Positions 1-8,979 are shown, counted from the stretch's first letter. The stretch: 31,302 nt of DNA from JAVBKE01 sp031554215 (GCA_031554215.1 JAVBKF010000007.1:1-31302); one strand, 5' to 3'. The notes: generated by a model from the sequence alone, not told the origin. Numbers and translations: made by a program.

Positions 1-284
1 TCACCAGTTTATCTGATGTTCATACACACTTCATTTGGAAGCCGATTTCTGGTGACTTTTCAAAGAACAATTCTATTATACAGGAGTTCTTTTGCCCGTG
101 ATATGAAAACATTGCTTCGTATATACGTAAGAGGCGTAAATCCAAGCACAATTAGATTTCTAGAAAGCACGCTCTAACTGTATTTGTGAATGGAAAGCAT
201 CCAGTTTATTACGGATTAGGTGTTTTGGAAATGTCTAACACTGTCGAACGACTAAGTTATGATGTTCTAATCTAGGTTTCGTGA

Positions 285-320
285 ACTTGCTCCACTATCG
301 TATAGAATAGTGGAGCAAGT
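285..320. repeat. Perfect 14-bp inverted repeat (hairpin)
   Basis: ACTTGCTCCACTAT at 285-298 is exactly complementary to 307-320, with an 8-base loop. No T-run follows on either strand, so it is not a typical intrinsic terminator. It may terminate a gene lying to the left, or be an element end or a regulatory structure. Confidence 0.6.
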
Positions 321-594
321 AATAGAGAACCTAATGTACAAGGACCATAAGTCTTTGTTGTAGCAATAAAATCTAGTATAAAGGGAAGATATTGGGGATA
401 GAAATTTCATGCTTTTTGTAGCCGGTTTTTGACTATTACAGAGCATTTTTTATTCTGCAATAAGCAGGCTTGTACCCATATAATCATAAAGTCACTAAAA
501 TTTATCGCTTGTGCAAACTAATGTTGTACTATGGATTTTTCTCTATAGATGAAAAATACTGATTCTAGCATGTAAAATGAACACTGCATAAACA

Positions 595-634
595 CCAAAA
601 AGCGTGATGCCAGCCACTACAACCGCACCACGCT
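595..634 (-). terminator. Rho-independent terminator of secDF
   Basis: The arms 601-610 and 625-634 (AGCGTGATGC and GCACCACGCT) pair over 10 positions with one G-T or A-C type mismatch. On the minus strand the stem is followed by TTTTGGTGTTT. It lies 15 bases beyond the secDF stop, as expected for its terminator. Confidence 0.75.
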
Positions 635-648
635 CTGAAATTGTTATT

Positions 649-2907
649 TTAAACCGTTCCTTCTTCGCTACGTTTTTCCTTCACTGTTTTGAAAGGTCCA
701 CGCTTGTCAAATTCTTTCTTCTTGAAGAACACCCAAATTGGTACAGCGATCAGAACAGATGAGTACATACCAATGACTAAACCAACGAGCAATGCAAAGT
801 TGAAGTTGAAGATTGCTTGGCTTCCGAAAATGAGCATTGCCAGTACGGTCAGGATAACCGTGACAACGGTGTTAATTGACCGCTTCAATGTTTGGCGAAT
901 ACTGATATTCGCAATGCGTGAAATATCATCTTTCGTTTTGACACGGCCAAGTTTGTGCATGTTCTCACGTATGCGGTCAAAGGTTACAATCGTATCGTTG
1001 ATTGAGTAACCGATAATCGTCAGCACTGCAGCGATGAAAGTAACATCGACTTCAAGCCTTGTGATACTAAAAACAGTGACAATAAAGAATGCATCGTGCA
1101 ATAGCGATATGATTGCTGCAACCGCCATCCGCCATTCAAAGCGTAGTGTGACATAGAGCAATATCCCAATCGAAGCAAAGACAACAGCTTTGAGTGCATT
1201 TTTCGCTAGTGCTTTTCCGACTGTTGGTGACACGGTACTGATATTCGGATTCTGACCATAGGTATCATCAAGCTCTTTTGTCAGTTTATTAACTTCTTCT
1301 TTTGACAAAACACCTTTCGTCCGGACAATCACTGACTTGTGATCTCCACCAGCAAAGACAGCATCCTCTACCTCAAGCCCCATATCTTCAAACTTATTCT
1401 CTATCTCGGTGATTTCAATATTTTTATCAGAATTCACCTGAATCCTTGAGCCACTAGAGAAGTCAATACTTGTATTAAGTCCCACCAGTAACAAGGCGAC
1501 TATACCAACCACGGTGACAACTCCAGAAGCGATGAAGAACTTTCTTCCGTGTTTTATGAAGTCTAGTTTATCAAACTTTGTTGGAATATCTAGATCATTC
1601 TTAATTTCTTTCAGTTTCATGACATCTTTTTCTTTAACATTCCACCAACCAAGACGCTTATCAAGGAAATTACTCTTGACCCATAACGCCATAATAGCAC
1701 GTGTACCGAAAACGGCTGTACAGAAACCGACAACAATACTGATGATGAGCATCGTTGCAAACCCTTTAACAGAGCTTGTACCGAAGATGAACAGGACGAC
1801 ACCGACAATAAAGGTTGTTACGTGCGCATCAATAATCGTTGATAGCGAATGCTTATTACCCTCTTTGAACGCCGCTTTCACTGAACGCCCTTTCTTCAGT
1901 TCATCCTTAATCCGCTCATCCGAGATGATATTCGCATCAACGGCAATACCAATCCCGAGAATCAAGGCGGCAATACCCGGTAAGGTGAGCACCCCATTGA
2001 TTTTCTCAAAGATCAGAATCATAAAGTAACAATACGCTGTCAGTGTAATGGCTGCCAAAACACCTGGAAATCTGTAGAAATATATCATAAACGCGAAAAC
2101 AAGTAGCAAGGCGATAATCCCCGCAAGAACTGTTTCATGTAAGGCTTGTTCACCGAACTGCGCACCAACAGACGTTGAATAAATTTCTGTCAGCTTAACC
2201 GGTAGTGCCCCTGCATTCAGGATATCTGCTAAGTCTTGTGCCGATTCCTTGGTAAAGTTCCCTGAAATCGTCGCCGTATCTGAATTTATTGTTTCAGCGA
2301 CATATGGATCAGAAATAAACTTAGGGGATTCTTTTGTTTTCTCCGCAGCGTAAGAGTCAACCCCCTCTTCAAAATCGAGCCAGATAATCATTTGATTATT
2401 TGGTGCAAGGGCAGAAATTTGACTTGTTACTTGACCAAATTTATCTGCATCCTTTAGTTCTAAGAGAATCTCATATTGATTCTTGTCATTAATCCTAACA
2501 GAAGCGCCGCCCTCGACAAGGTCTTGCCCATCGAGCACTACGTTATCTTGATAATCACGGAATGTTAAGTTTGCCTCCGTAGATAATAATTCACGCGCTT
2601 TTTCTTGGTCTGTTACCCCCGCAAGTTGCACTCGAATTTGATTATTTTCCTCGATTGTAATGTTAGGTTCATTGACGCCGAGAGCATTAACCCGTTTATC
2701 TAGTGCTGAAACGGTTGCTTCCATAGCCTTGTCATCAATAACCTGCCCTTCTTTAGCAGGTTCCACCTGATAGAGCACCTCAAAACCGCCTTGTAAATCG
2801 AGCCCTAATTTAATATTGTCTGAAATCGGTTTGATTGTGAAACCAAACAAAATAAACATTGAAATAACAATTGCAAAGAATGTAAAAATTCTACCCTTAC
2901 GTAACAC
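649..2907 (-). CDS. secDF: SecDF, fused protein-export membrane protein
   Basis: SecD and SecF are joined in one 752-residue chain, as in Bacillus. The protein works with SecYEG/SecA and uses the proton gradient to pull exported proteins across the membrane. The SecD half begins with a membrane segment (about residues 8-26) and has GLDLQGG and DERIKDELKKGRS. The SecF half (from about residue 450) has a second N-terminal membrane segment, a SIDFSSGSRIQV version of the usual F-G-G motif, and NDTIVTFDRIREN. About twelve membrane segments are expected. The start is a GTG, preceded by AGGGAGGTACTTATT. The neighbouring comN-like, spoVB-like and yrzE-like genes match the B. subtilis order as I recall it. 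Identification is secure. Confidence 0.97.
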   Translation of the reverse strand: MLRKGRIFTFFAIVISMFILFGFTIKPISDNIKLGLDLQGGFEVLYQVEPAKEGQVIDDKAMEATVSALDKRVNALGVNEPNITIEENNQIRVQLAGVTDQEKARELLSTEANLTFRDYQDNVVLDGQDLVEGGASVRINDKNQYEILLELKDADKFGQVTSQISALAPNNQMIIWLDFEEGVDSYAAEKTKESPKFISDPYVAETINSDTATISGNFTKESAQDLADILNAGALPVKLTEIYSTSVGAQFGEQALHETVLAGIIALLLVFAFMIYFYRFPGVLAAITLTAYCYFMILIFEKINGVLTLPGIAALILGIGIAVDANIISDERIKDELKKGRSVKAAFKEGNKHSLSTIIDAHVTTFIVGVVLFIFGTSSVKGFATMLIISIVVGFCTAVFGTRAIMALWVKSNFLDKRLGWWNVKEKDVMKLKEIKNDLDIPTKFDKLDFIKHGRKFFIASGVVTVVGIVALLLVGLNTSIDFSSGSRIQVNSDKNIEITEIENKFEDMGLEVEDAVFAGGDHKSVIVRTKGVLSKEEVNKLTKELDDTYGQNPNISTVSPTVGKALAKNALKAVVFASIGILLYVTLRFEWRMAVAAIISLLHDAFFIVTVFSITRLEVDVTFIAAVLTIIGYSINDTIVTFDRIRENMHKLGRVKTKDDISRIANISIRQTLKRSINTVVTVILTVLAMLIFGSQAIFNFNFALLVGLVIGMYSSVLIAVPIWVFFKKKEFDKRGPFKTVKEKRSEEGTV

Positions 2908-3253
2908 AATAAGTACCTCCCTGATTTTTCTTCTACTTAAAAAACAACCTTTAAGATCGTGAAAGCAAATGACAATTCCCTACTCCACTCGTGGAAAAAA
3001 CTGTTGAATGGTGCTGATCGTTTGCCCGATTATCCGTTTTATTCCTTTTCTCAATTAAACATTCATTATACTCCGAATTTAACAAACTGCCTAGGGCAAG
3101 TTCACGTAAAGATGCACCTTCATTTCCATTTATACTAGTAAAGGCAGTCATTCAGTGCCTACTTATTTAACAGTTCCTACTAACAAGAAGTGCAGACCAA
3201 ACGGACAAATGTCCCACAAATGAATTATCAGCTCACACTTTCTTAGTAGATGA
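2908..3253. other. Intergenic region between secDF and comN-like gene
   Basis: This holds the secDF ribosome binding site near its left end. A 66-codon minus-strand frame (2951-3151) exists, but it has no ribosome binding site and resembles nothing I recognise. I see no hairpin terminator for the upstream gene, so secDF could be partly transcribed by read-through from the comN-like gene. Confidence 0.4.
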
Positions 3254-3550
3254 TTAAAATAATTCCTTAATTTCATCTTTATCAAGTCTCAGGTTTTTTG
3301 ATCGACCGGCTGATTTTTTTATGACGCTTAGAGAGGCGTAGTCCATGTACTCAGTCATTTTGACTGAAAGCACGTCACTTGCTGCTTGGTGCAATCTCAT
3401 CGGTGCAGTTAGCCCCTTCCATTTAAATTCGATCAGAAAAACCCAGAACAGATTTTCAGTAATATTTTTGTACCCTAACAGGTGAAATTCCCTCAATTTT
3501 AGTTGTACCATCGGCCTTAACAGCTCGCGGTATTCGTTATTTGGATGCAT
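3254..3550 (-). CDS. comN: ComN-like post-transcriptional regulator
   Basis: A small soluble protein resembling the post-transcriptional regulator family (ComN/YrzD) of Bacillales. In B. subtilis ComN is known to affect the late-competence comE mRNA. The frame extends upstream to an ATG at 3565, but that ATG has no ribosome binding site. The ATG at 3550 is preceded by AGAGGACGACT, so I choose it, giving 98 residues (MHPNNEYREL...). The chain is basic and helical, and includes the stretch LIEFKWKG and a charged end (DKDEIKELF). Assignment rests on overall resemblance and on its position between secDF and a spoVB-like gene, which is the B. subtilis arrangement. Whether it regulates competence here is unknown. 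Confidence 0.75.
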   Translation of the reverse strand: MHPNNEYRELLRPMVQLKLREFHLLGYKNITENLFWVFLIEFKWKGLTAPMRLHQAASDVLSVKMTEYMDYASLSVIKKSAGRSKNLRLDKDEIKELF

Positions 3551-3614
3551 AGTCGTCCTCTTCATTCATGTGTTATGTTCATTTTTCTTAAAACGTCTGT
3601 AAAGTCGTGAAAAG

Positions 3615-3646
3615 TAGGTACTGTACACTTCTTATCACGGTACCTA
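3615..3646. repeat. Hairpin between divergent comN-like and spoVB-like genes
   Basis: TAGGTACTGT (3615-3624) pairs with ACGGTACCTA (3637-3646) at 9 of 10 positions, the odd pair being G-U or A-C depending on strand. It lies in the shared upstream region of two divergent genes, so an operator or a 5'-UTR structure is possible. Confidence 0.35.
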
Positions 3647-3744
3647 TTGAATTATTTTAACCAACTTAAATCATAAGCTTGTCTACTCTCAGCATATCTT
3701 ATTGTACTGGATTGTTGTCTGAATGAAAAGGCTGGGATAATGCT

Positions 3745-5307
3745 ATGTCAAGATTTTTTAGAGGTACACTCATTTTATTATTAGCAGGACTTATTACAAG
3801 GATACTCGGCTTTATTAACCGGGTCGTTTTAGCACGGTTTGTTGGCGAGGAAGGTGTCGGTCTGTACATGATGGCTTCGCCTACATTATTTCTGGTGATT
3901 GCCATTACCCAAATCGGCCTCCCGGTTGCCATTTCTAAATTTGTCGCAGAAGCTAATGCAATCGGCGACTATCGCAAAGTCAAGTCGATTCTGGTTGTCT
4001 CGCTCACTGCTACAGCGATTCTGTCCATTATTTTCACACCTTTACTCTTTTTTGGGGCAAAGTTTCTTGCTATGCATTTATTCACCGATCACCGCGTCTA
4101 TTATCCGTTACTTGCGATGATACCAATCATCCCAATCTCAGCGATTTCAGCAGTTTTACGCGGCTATTTCCAAGGAAAACAACAGATGAATCCCTTTGCG
4201 ATTTCACTCATTTTAGAACAAGCTGTTCGGATCTCCTTGATTGTTTTTTTCACAAAGAAATTCCTTCCTTATGGCATTGAATATGCGACGGCTGGCGCAA
4301 TTGTTGCAGCGATTTTTGGCGAATTAATCTCACTACTCTACTTACTCGCTCGCTTTAAATTTCGCAAGAGTTTTAAGCTCCGGACGAAATTCTTTTCCCA
4401 TTTAAACGGCGGAAGAACAGTGTTTAGTGAGCTGATGACAGTTGCGATGCCAACTACAGGTAGCCGGATTATTGGTTCGATTGCTTGGTTCCTTGAGCCA
4501 ATTGTCGTTGCACAAAGTCTTGCGATTGCCGGTGTTACCACTGTGAACGCGACAAAATTGTATGGTGAATTGACGGGTTACGCCTTACCGTTACTGATGC
4601 TACCATCCTTTATTACCGTTTCACTTGGCACTTCGCTCATTCCAGCCATTAGTGAAGCCTATAGCAAGAAGAAGTTTCGACTCGTTGAGTACCAATTGCA
4701 GCAATCATTGCGGTTCACGTTTATTAGTGGTGCGATTTGTGTAGTGATTATGTATGTACTGGCTGACCCGCTGATGACTGTGATGTACGGCAATGACCAT
4801 GCAGCCCATTATGTAAAGTTTCTGGCACCATTCTTTATTTTCTTCTTTTACCAGGGGCCACTACAGGCAGCCTTACAGGCAATGAATATGGCAAGCGCTG
4901 CGATGGTCAATAGTTTTGTTGGCGCCATTATCAAGACTGTACTCATTCTAGTACTCGCAACACAGCCACAATTCGGGATTATGGGGGTCACGCTGTCACT
5001 CGGCGTTGGGATGATGCTCATCACTTGGCTTCACTTTATTTCTATTTCAAAAAAAATCCGAATCCCGATCTATCTACGGGAGTATGTTGTTGTTTTTCTA
5101 ATTATGGTCATTACAGGTTATACCGGTCACATCCTCAGCACGACATTATTTGTTCCCTTTGGCATTGTCCGGAACCTATTGTCAAGCACAGGTGCGATGT
5201 TGCTGATTTTCCTAATTTTGCTCGCTGTCACAGGTGTTGTGAACAAGCAAGAAATCCAAAAACTCCCCTTTGTCGGTCAGGCTCTTTCAAAGCTGTTTAT
5301 TAGCTAA
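3745..5307 (+). CDS. SpoVB-like lipid flippase (MOP/MurJ superfamily)
   Basis: A polytopic membrane protein of 520 residues, the usual length for the SpoVB/polysaccharide-biosynthesis flippase group of the MOP superfamily. These proteins move lipid-linked cell-wall or polysaccharide precursors across the membrane. The N-terminus (RGTLILLLAGLITRILGF, then RVVLARFVGEEGVGLY) is characteristic, and about 13-14 hydrophobic segments run through the chain. The Pro-rich stretch MIPIIPISAISAVLRGYFQG is also typical. It starts at ATG 3745 with only a weak upstream purine stretch (AAGGCTGGGAT). It diverges from the comN-like gene and precedes the yrzE-like gene, as around B. subtilis spoVB. The substrate (lipid II or another polyprenyl-linked glycan) cannot be decided from sequence, nor does the gene prove sporulation. 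Confidence 0.88.
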   Translation: MSRFFRGTLILLLAGLITRILGFINRVVLARFVGEEGVGLYMMASPTLFLVIAITQIGLPVAISKFVAEANAIGDYRKVKSILVVSLTATAILSIIFTPLLFFGAKFLAMHLFTDHRVYYPLLAMIPIIPISAISAVLRGYFQGKQQMNPFAISLILEQAVRISLIVFFTKKFLPYGIEYATAGAIVAAIFGELISLLYLLARFKFRKSFKLRTKFFSHLNGGRTVFSELMTVAMPTTGSRIIGSIAWFLEPIVVAQSLAIAGVTTVNATKLYGELTGYALPLLMLPSFITVSLGTSLIPAISEAYSKKKFRLVEYQLQQSLRFTFISGAICVVIMYVLADPLMTVMYGNDHAAHYVKFLAPFFIFFFYQGPLQAALQAMNMASAAMVNSFVGAIIKTVLILVLATQPQFGIMGVTLSLGVGMMLITWLHFISISKKIRIPIYLREYVVVFLIMVITGYTGHILSTTLFVPFGIVRNLLSSTGAMLLIFLILLAVTGVVNKQEIQKLPFVGQALSKLFIS

Positions 5308-5397
5308 CGACAGTGGTGAAATAACTGAATAAAAATGGTCTTTTCAGATCACTCCCTACATATAGTTGATTAGCGTGTCCAGTAATTTATAAAAGAG

Positions 5398-5793
5398 GTG
5401 ATGGCAATCGAAACGAAAAAAATTAGTGCGGCTTTGCTCTATGGCTTGCTCACAATCTTTGTCCTAGCAACGACATCGAGTTTACTCTTCTCTCTCATCT
5501 TACGGTTTACGAGCACCAGTGAAACAACGGTTGGTTATATCATTTTGTTTATTTCATTCTTCTCACTATTCATTGGTGGATTTATATCAGGCGGTAAGGG
5601 AAAACGTGCTGGATGGATGCTTGGCGGGGGGACAGGACTCATCTACACACTCATTATTTTTCTTTATCAGTACTTAGGTCTCGATGCGCTTTTTTCAACT
5701 AAGCAATTGATTTACTACGTTAGTTACATCCTTACTGCGATGATGGGCGGCATTCTTGGCGTCAACATGACGTCAAAAAACGAACACAAATAG
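5398..5793 (+). CDS. yrzE: YrzE-like small membrane protein (TIGR04086-type)
   Basis: A 130-131 residue protein with four hydrophobic segments: about residues 10-35, 45-63, 73-92 and 105-125. Gly-rich turns FIGGFISGGKGKRAGWMLGGGTG and MMGGILGV are visible. It resembles YrzE of Bacillus (TIGR04086 family), function unknown. It follows the spoVB-like gene by 90 bases, as I recall for B. subtilis. The start is unclear: GTG 5398 and ATG 5401 are adjacent, and the best Shine-Dalgarno sequence (AAAGAGGTGAT) overlaps both, giving unusually short spacing. Initiation at ATG 5401, or inefficient initiation, is likely. The C-terminus is basic (KNEHK). Confidence 0.78.
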   Translation: MMAIETKKISAALLYGLLTIFVLATTSSLLFSLILRFTSTSETTVGYIILFISFFSLFIGGFISGGKGKRAGWMLGGGTGLIYTLIIFLYQYLGLDALFSTKQLIYYVSYILTAMMGGILGVNMTSKNEHK

Positions 5794-5806
5794 TTTTTCA
5801 ACACGT

Positions 5807-5891
5807 AAAGAATTTTGCGAGCGGTATTTGAAAATGATACTGCCCGAGTAGACGAGCCGTTTTCGAGGGGTTTTCTACGCCAAAATTCTTT
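5807..5891 (+). repeat. 85-bp element bounded by 11-bp inverted repeats, ending in a T-run
   Basis: AAAGAATTTTG at 5807-5817 is exactly inverted at 5881-5891 (CAAAATTCTTT), which runs into further Ts and TTTTTTTCTTG. Between the arms are shorter complementary pieces, such as GAAAA with TTTTC and GTAGA with TCTAC. It could be an elaborate terminator for the yrzE-like gene or a small mobile intergenic element (MITE/REP-like). The long loop is unusual for a terminator. Confidence 0.5.
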
Positions 5892-5951
5892 TTTTCTTGT
5901 CTCATTTGCGAAATTTGTCAAATAGCCCATTTTGTTGTTTTAAAATAGTTG

Positions 5952-5966
5952 ATTTTACGGTAAAAT
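5952..5966. promoter_or_regulatory. Palindrome upstream of the zinc-ribbon gene
   Basis: ATTTTAC-G-GTAAAAT is a perfect 7+1+7 palindrome, 32 bases before the ATG. It may be an operator or just AT-rich chance. No clear -35/-10 pair could be assigned around it. Confidence 0.3.
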
Positions 5967-5997
5967 AATAGTTACTTTATACGCAGGAGGAAAAAAG

Positions 5998-7173
5998 ATG
6001 CACTGCCCTAAATGTGACACACAGCTTGAAGAAACTGCAGTGGAATGCCATTGCTGTAAAGAACAAATCAGTCCGACCCTACAAGTTAAAAAGAAGAGTG
6101 CTTCGGTCGGTATCCTAATAGCAGCCAGCTGGCTCATTCTTGCAATCATCTTTATTCTACTATTAAATTCACCGGTGTCTTCTTTTGAAGCAGCCATCAC
6201 ATCTGGCGATTCAGAGCGTGCCAGTCAAATATATAAAGACCAGATCATAGCGAATCGCGAATATGTAAACGATGCAGGAACCGTGATGATTGTCCGAGTC
6301 GATGAGATTGTCAACGCTTATATCGAGGAAGAAATAACCTATGAAGAAGCCTACGAACAGCTTGACGATTTCTTAGAATACCGAATGGTTGAAAGTGATA
6401 CAAAGAAAGCCATACGCTATATCAACGAGATGGAAACGTCACGCGATTACTACCGGGATGGGGTCAAACAGATTTCACAAAAAGACTATATTGATGCCTA
6501 TATGTCACTCCTCCGTGTGACGAGAGTAGATCAAGCCTATTATGACAATGCGCAAAGCCTGATGAAAACTGAGCAAGATCATTTAAAAGAGGCAGTATTG
6601 GTAGAAATTGACGACTACATCGAAGAAGAAGAATACGAAAAAGCGATTATTGTATCGGAATCTGCTTTAAAGCTCTTCCCGAACGACGAGGCGTTTTCAA
6701 GTAAGCTCGAGGAAGCAACCGAAGCGCAATATAGTACTGATCATAAAGCACTAGAAAAGGAAGCTGATAAACAAAAGGTCTTTGCATCCGATGTTGTGAT
6801 CAAAGAGGAAGCTGATAATAACCATTTGGAAATGACGGTTCATAACACAACCGACAAAACAGTGGCGATGACGAATGTCTCTTTTCTCGCATTTGACAAG
6901 GATGGCAATCCACTTCGATTTATAGATTCGGAAGGAAGCTATGAATTCGAGGGTTATATTGATACACCGATTCCGCCAAATGGAGAGATTATTGATGTGA
7001 CCCAGCTTACACCTCAGAAGAAGGTAAACAAGGTCATATCCTGTATCAGTTCAGTGGAATTCACTGATGGTTCTGAGTGGGAAAACCCTTATTATGACGT
7101 TTGGCTTGAATTCTATAAGGGGAATCCCTATCAGGAATTGGATTTAGAAAAAGATGACTCTGATACTTTCTAA
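5998..7173 (+). CDS. Zinc-ribbon membrane-anchored protein with C-terminal DUF5780-like domain
   Basis: A 391-residue protein. It starts with a zinc ribbon of two Cys pairs (CPKC at 3-6, CHCC at about 18-21), then a basic linker and one membrane segment (about residues 38-60, GILIAASWLILAIIFILLLN). Next comes a long acidic helical region (about 65-250) that resembles TPR-like repeats. The beta-rich C-terminus (about 265-370, HLEMTVHNTTDKTVAMTNVSFLAFD and GSEWENPYYD) recalls the DUF5780/FxLYD type of extracellular domain. The ribosome binding site CAGGAGG lies 8 bases before the ATG. Probable topology: cytoplasmic ribbon, extracytoplasmic body. Similar proteins occur in Firmicutes without known role. 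An imperfectly understood palindrome precedes it (5952-5966). Confidence 0.8.
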   Translation: MHCPKCDTQLEETAVECHCCKEQISPTLQVKKKSASVGILIAASWLILAIIFILLLNSPVSSFEAAITSGDSERASQIYKDQIIANREYVNDAGTVMIVRVDEIVNAYIEEEITYEEAYEQLDDFLEYRMVESDTKKAIRYINEMETSRDYYRDGVKQISQKDYIDAYMSLLRVTRVDQAYYDNAQSLMKTEQDHLKEAVLVEIDDYIEEEEYEKAIIVSESALKLFPNDEAFSSKLEEATEAQYSTDHKALEKEADKQKVFASDVVIKEEADNNHLEMTVHNTTDKTVAMTNVSFLAFDKDGNPLRFIDSEGSYEFEGYIDTPIPPNGEIIDVTQLTPQKKVNKVISCISSVEFTDGSEWENPYYDVWLEFYKGNPYQELDLEKDDSDTF

Positions 7174-7335
7174 AAGTATTGTAAAAAAATCCTCATGTGA
7201 ATTTTTTTCCTAATGAACTTATGAGAAAAGTTCACATTATAATTGGATGGTTGTTTTACTTTTTCTGACCCTCTACAACGAATCCCCCTTTCTCAAAAAG
7301 CCGAACAGCTGGCTGCTCGGTCCAAGCATCAAAAC

Positions 7336-7384
7336 GGGTGCCACTTGAAACAACTAGAAATAATAGTCGTTTCAAGTGGCACCC
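7336..7384. terminator. Strong bidirectional terminator
   Basis: GGGTGCCACTTGAAAC (7336-7351) pairs perfectly over 16 bp with 7369-7384, with a 17-base loop. AAAA lies on the left side and ATTTTTG on the right, so it can serve both converging genes (zinc-ribbon gene + and HAD gene -). Confidence 0.9.
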
Positions 7385-7407
7385 ATTTTTGAGGACGTTC
7401 CAAATCC

Positions 7408-8067
7408 CTATATCGGAACCGCAATCGAGGCCAACACCTGCTCAAGTGGCATTTCTTCCATAGAATTTAACCGCATTGCATGACCCCGAAAATTAAAATG
7501 ACTGGTCATTGGGTTTGGCACAACGACACAATGTAATCCCGCAGCTAGTGCTGCATTTAAACCATTTAGCGAATCCTCGAATGCCACTGCTTCAGAAGGC
7601 AAAACACCTAGCGCTGTAACTGCTTCACGATACAAGGCCGGATCAGGCTTCACTTTCTCAACTTGATCACCCGTTTTGATCACTTCAAAGAAATCAAAAA
7701 TGCCTAGCTTACGTGTATACCCTTCAACCCATTCACGATCTGAACTAGATGCTAATGCAATCCGTAAACCATTTGCTTGTGCCGCTTCCAAATAACGTTC
7801 CACACCTGGGAGTAGTGTAGGATGCGCCATTTTCTTTTCGTACAGTTGACGAATCTCCTCTGCTACTATTGCAATATCAAGCGTATCAATATTATTTTCA
7901 CGCACAAACCTGACGAGTGGTGACTCGTCTCCCCCAATTGAAACCGCAAATTCCCTTAATGGCATCTCAAAACCGTAACTAGTGAGCACTTCTTTGTATG
8001 CTTCATACCAACCGGATTCTGTATCGACTAGTAAACCATCACAATCAAATACTACCGCCTTAATCAT
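7408..8067 (-). CDS. HAD-superfamily phosphatase, beta-phosphoglucomutase-like (YhcW-like)
   Basis: A 219-residue subfamily IA haloacid-dehalogenase hydrolase. Motif I is VFDCDGLLVDTE (nucleophile Asp8, acid/base Asp10), and an alpha-helical cap follows (about 16-85). Motif II is ALASSSD (about 105-111), the motif III lysine lies in KVKPDP (about 139-144), and motif IV is AVAFEDSLNG (about 160-169). Such enzymes dephosphorylate small sugar or nucleotide phosphates; resemblance is closest to YhcW/PGMB-type proteins, and the substrate cannot be named. The ATG at 8067 follows GGAGG (GTTGGAGGTTGCTAA). It is downstream of dapH on the same strand, 156 bases apart, so co-transcription is possible but no functional link is evident. 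Confidence 0.9.
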   Translation of the reverse strand: MIKAVVFDCDGLLVDTESGWYEAYKEVLTSYGFEMPLREFAVSIGGDESPLVRFVRENNIDTLDIAIVAEEIRQLYEKKMAHPTLLPGVERYLEAAQANGLRIALASSSDREWVEGYTRKLGIFDFFEVIKTGDQVEKVKPDPALYREAVTALGVLPSEAVAFEDSLNGLNAALAAGLHCVVVPNPMTSHFNFRGHAMRLNSMEEMPLEQVLASIAVPI

Positions 8068-8203
8068 TTAGCAACCTCCAACTTTATTTTTATTCCTCAA
8101 AGAAACTAAACTCAAGACGACTACAAGTGCGAAATAAGTTTATCCCTACGAAACTGAGGAGCCAACTTATCTGCATACATACCGCTCTGGCCTCATTGTT
8201 CCC

Positions 8204-8220
8204 CGGAGGGGCAACCTCCG
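8204..8220 (-). repeat. GC-rich hairpin just after dapH
   Basis: CGGAGG and CCTCCG form a 6-bp stem with a 5-base loop, 3 bases beyond the dapH stop. There is no T-run, so it may act as a transcript-end stabiliser or weak terminator rather than a full terminator. A second potential stem (CTGAGG with CCTCA) follows. Confidence 0.4.
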
Positions 8221-8223
8221 CAA

Positions 8224-8934
8224 TTACAGTTTTCTAAGTGCTGCCTTCATCTCAATTTTCGACTGATCAACTTGGTCAATTGTTTTAATGACCCTAGCTG
8301 GAACACCTGCAACAACCGTGTTCATAGAGACATCCTGAACAACAACTGCCCCAGCTGCAACAACAGCACCGCTTCCAACGCGGACACCTTCAAGAATCAC
8401 TGCATTAGCACCAATTAAAACGCCATCCTCAATGATAACAGGCGTCGCGGAAGGTGGCTCGATTACGCCTGCAAGCACTGCGCCTGCACCAATATGGCAA
8501 TTGCTTCCTACTTCAACACGTCCCCCAAGCACCGCACCCATATCAATCATTGTTTTTGCACCAATGGTGACGCCAATATTAATAATGGCACCCATCATAA
8601 TAACTGCATTATCACCAATCTCGACCTGATCACGAATAATCGCACCAGGCTCAATCCGCGCATTGATTTCTTTTTGATCAAGGAGCGGAATAGCAGAGTG
8701 GCGTCGGTCATTTTCAACCACATAATCGGTAATCAATTCCTTGTTTTCTTGAAGCAGCCTGCTTACCTCAGCCCACTCACCAAATAGGATACCTGTTTCA
8801 CCTTGGATAAAGGTCTGGATTGATTCGGGATACTGAATTTGACCCAGATTCCCTTTCAGATAAACTTTTACAGGTGTCAATTTCTTACTTTCACCGATAA
8901 ATGAAATGATTTCTTCTGCAGAAAGTTTCTTCAT
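8224..8934 (-). CDS. dapH: DapH, tetrahydrodipicolinate N-acetyltransferase
   Basis: Transfers acetyl from acetyl-CoA to 2,3,4,5-tetrahydrodipicolinate, the committing step of the acetylase branch of DAP/lysine synthesis. It has an N-terminal mixed domain (about 1-85) and then a left-handed beta-helix of hexapeptide repeats (about 90-215: IEPGAIIRDQVEIGDNAVIMMGAIINIG and onward), with the helix-bottom motif AGVPARVI. The frame extends to a GTG at 8949, but that GTG lies inside the Shine-Dalgarno sequence (GTGGAGGCACATCAA). The ATG at 8934 is the start, giving 236 residues, the length I recall for B. subtilis DapH. PatA, encoded 1.2 kb away on the other strand, acts in the same pathway. Confidence 0.96.
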   Translation of the reverse strand: MKKLSAEEIISFIGESKKLTPVKVYLKGNLGQIQYPESIQTFIQGETGILFGEWAEVSRLLQENKELITDYVVENDRRHSAIPLLDQKEINARIEPGAIIRDQVEIGDNAVIMMGAIINIGVTIGAKTMIDMGAVLGGRVEVGSNCHIGAGAVLAGVIEPPSATPVIIEDGVLIGANAVILEGVRVGSGAVVAAGAVVVQDVSMNTVVAGVPARVIKTIDQVDQSKIEMKAALRKL

Positions 8935-8979
8935 TTGATGTGCCTCCACTATATTTCAGATTTACTATTACTTTAACAT

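Larger units (their letters stand above)
1..648. other. Left-edge region without a convincing gene
   Basis: I see no gene I can defend here. On the + strand, frame 1 is open from the window edge to a TAA at 175-177 (58 codons). It could be the end of a gene starting outside the window, but the sequence suggests no family. A second short frame, GTG at 186 to TAG at 275 (29 codons, including GKHPVYYGLGVLEMSN), reads like protein but has no ribosome binding site. Both may be decayed coding sequence. A perfect hairpin lies at 285-320 and the secDF terminator at about 595-634. Confidence 0.5.

Noticed and set aside
2951..3151. 66-codon minus-strand frame between secDF and the comN-like gene
   Set aside because: No ribosome binding site before its ATG, ordinary composition and no resemblance to a known protein.
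3551..3565. Upstream ATG (3565) as start of the comN-like gene
   Set aside because: It has no ribosome binding site, whereas the ATG at 3550 has AGAGGA at proper spacing.
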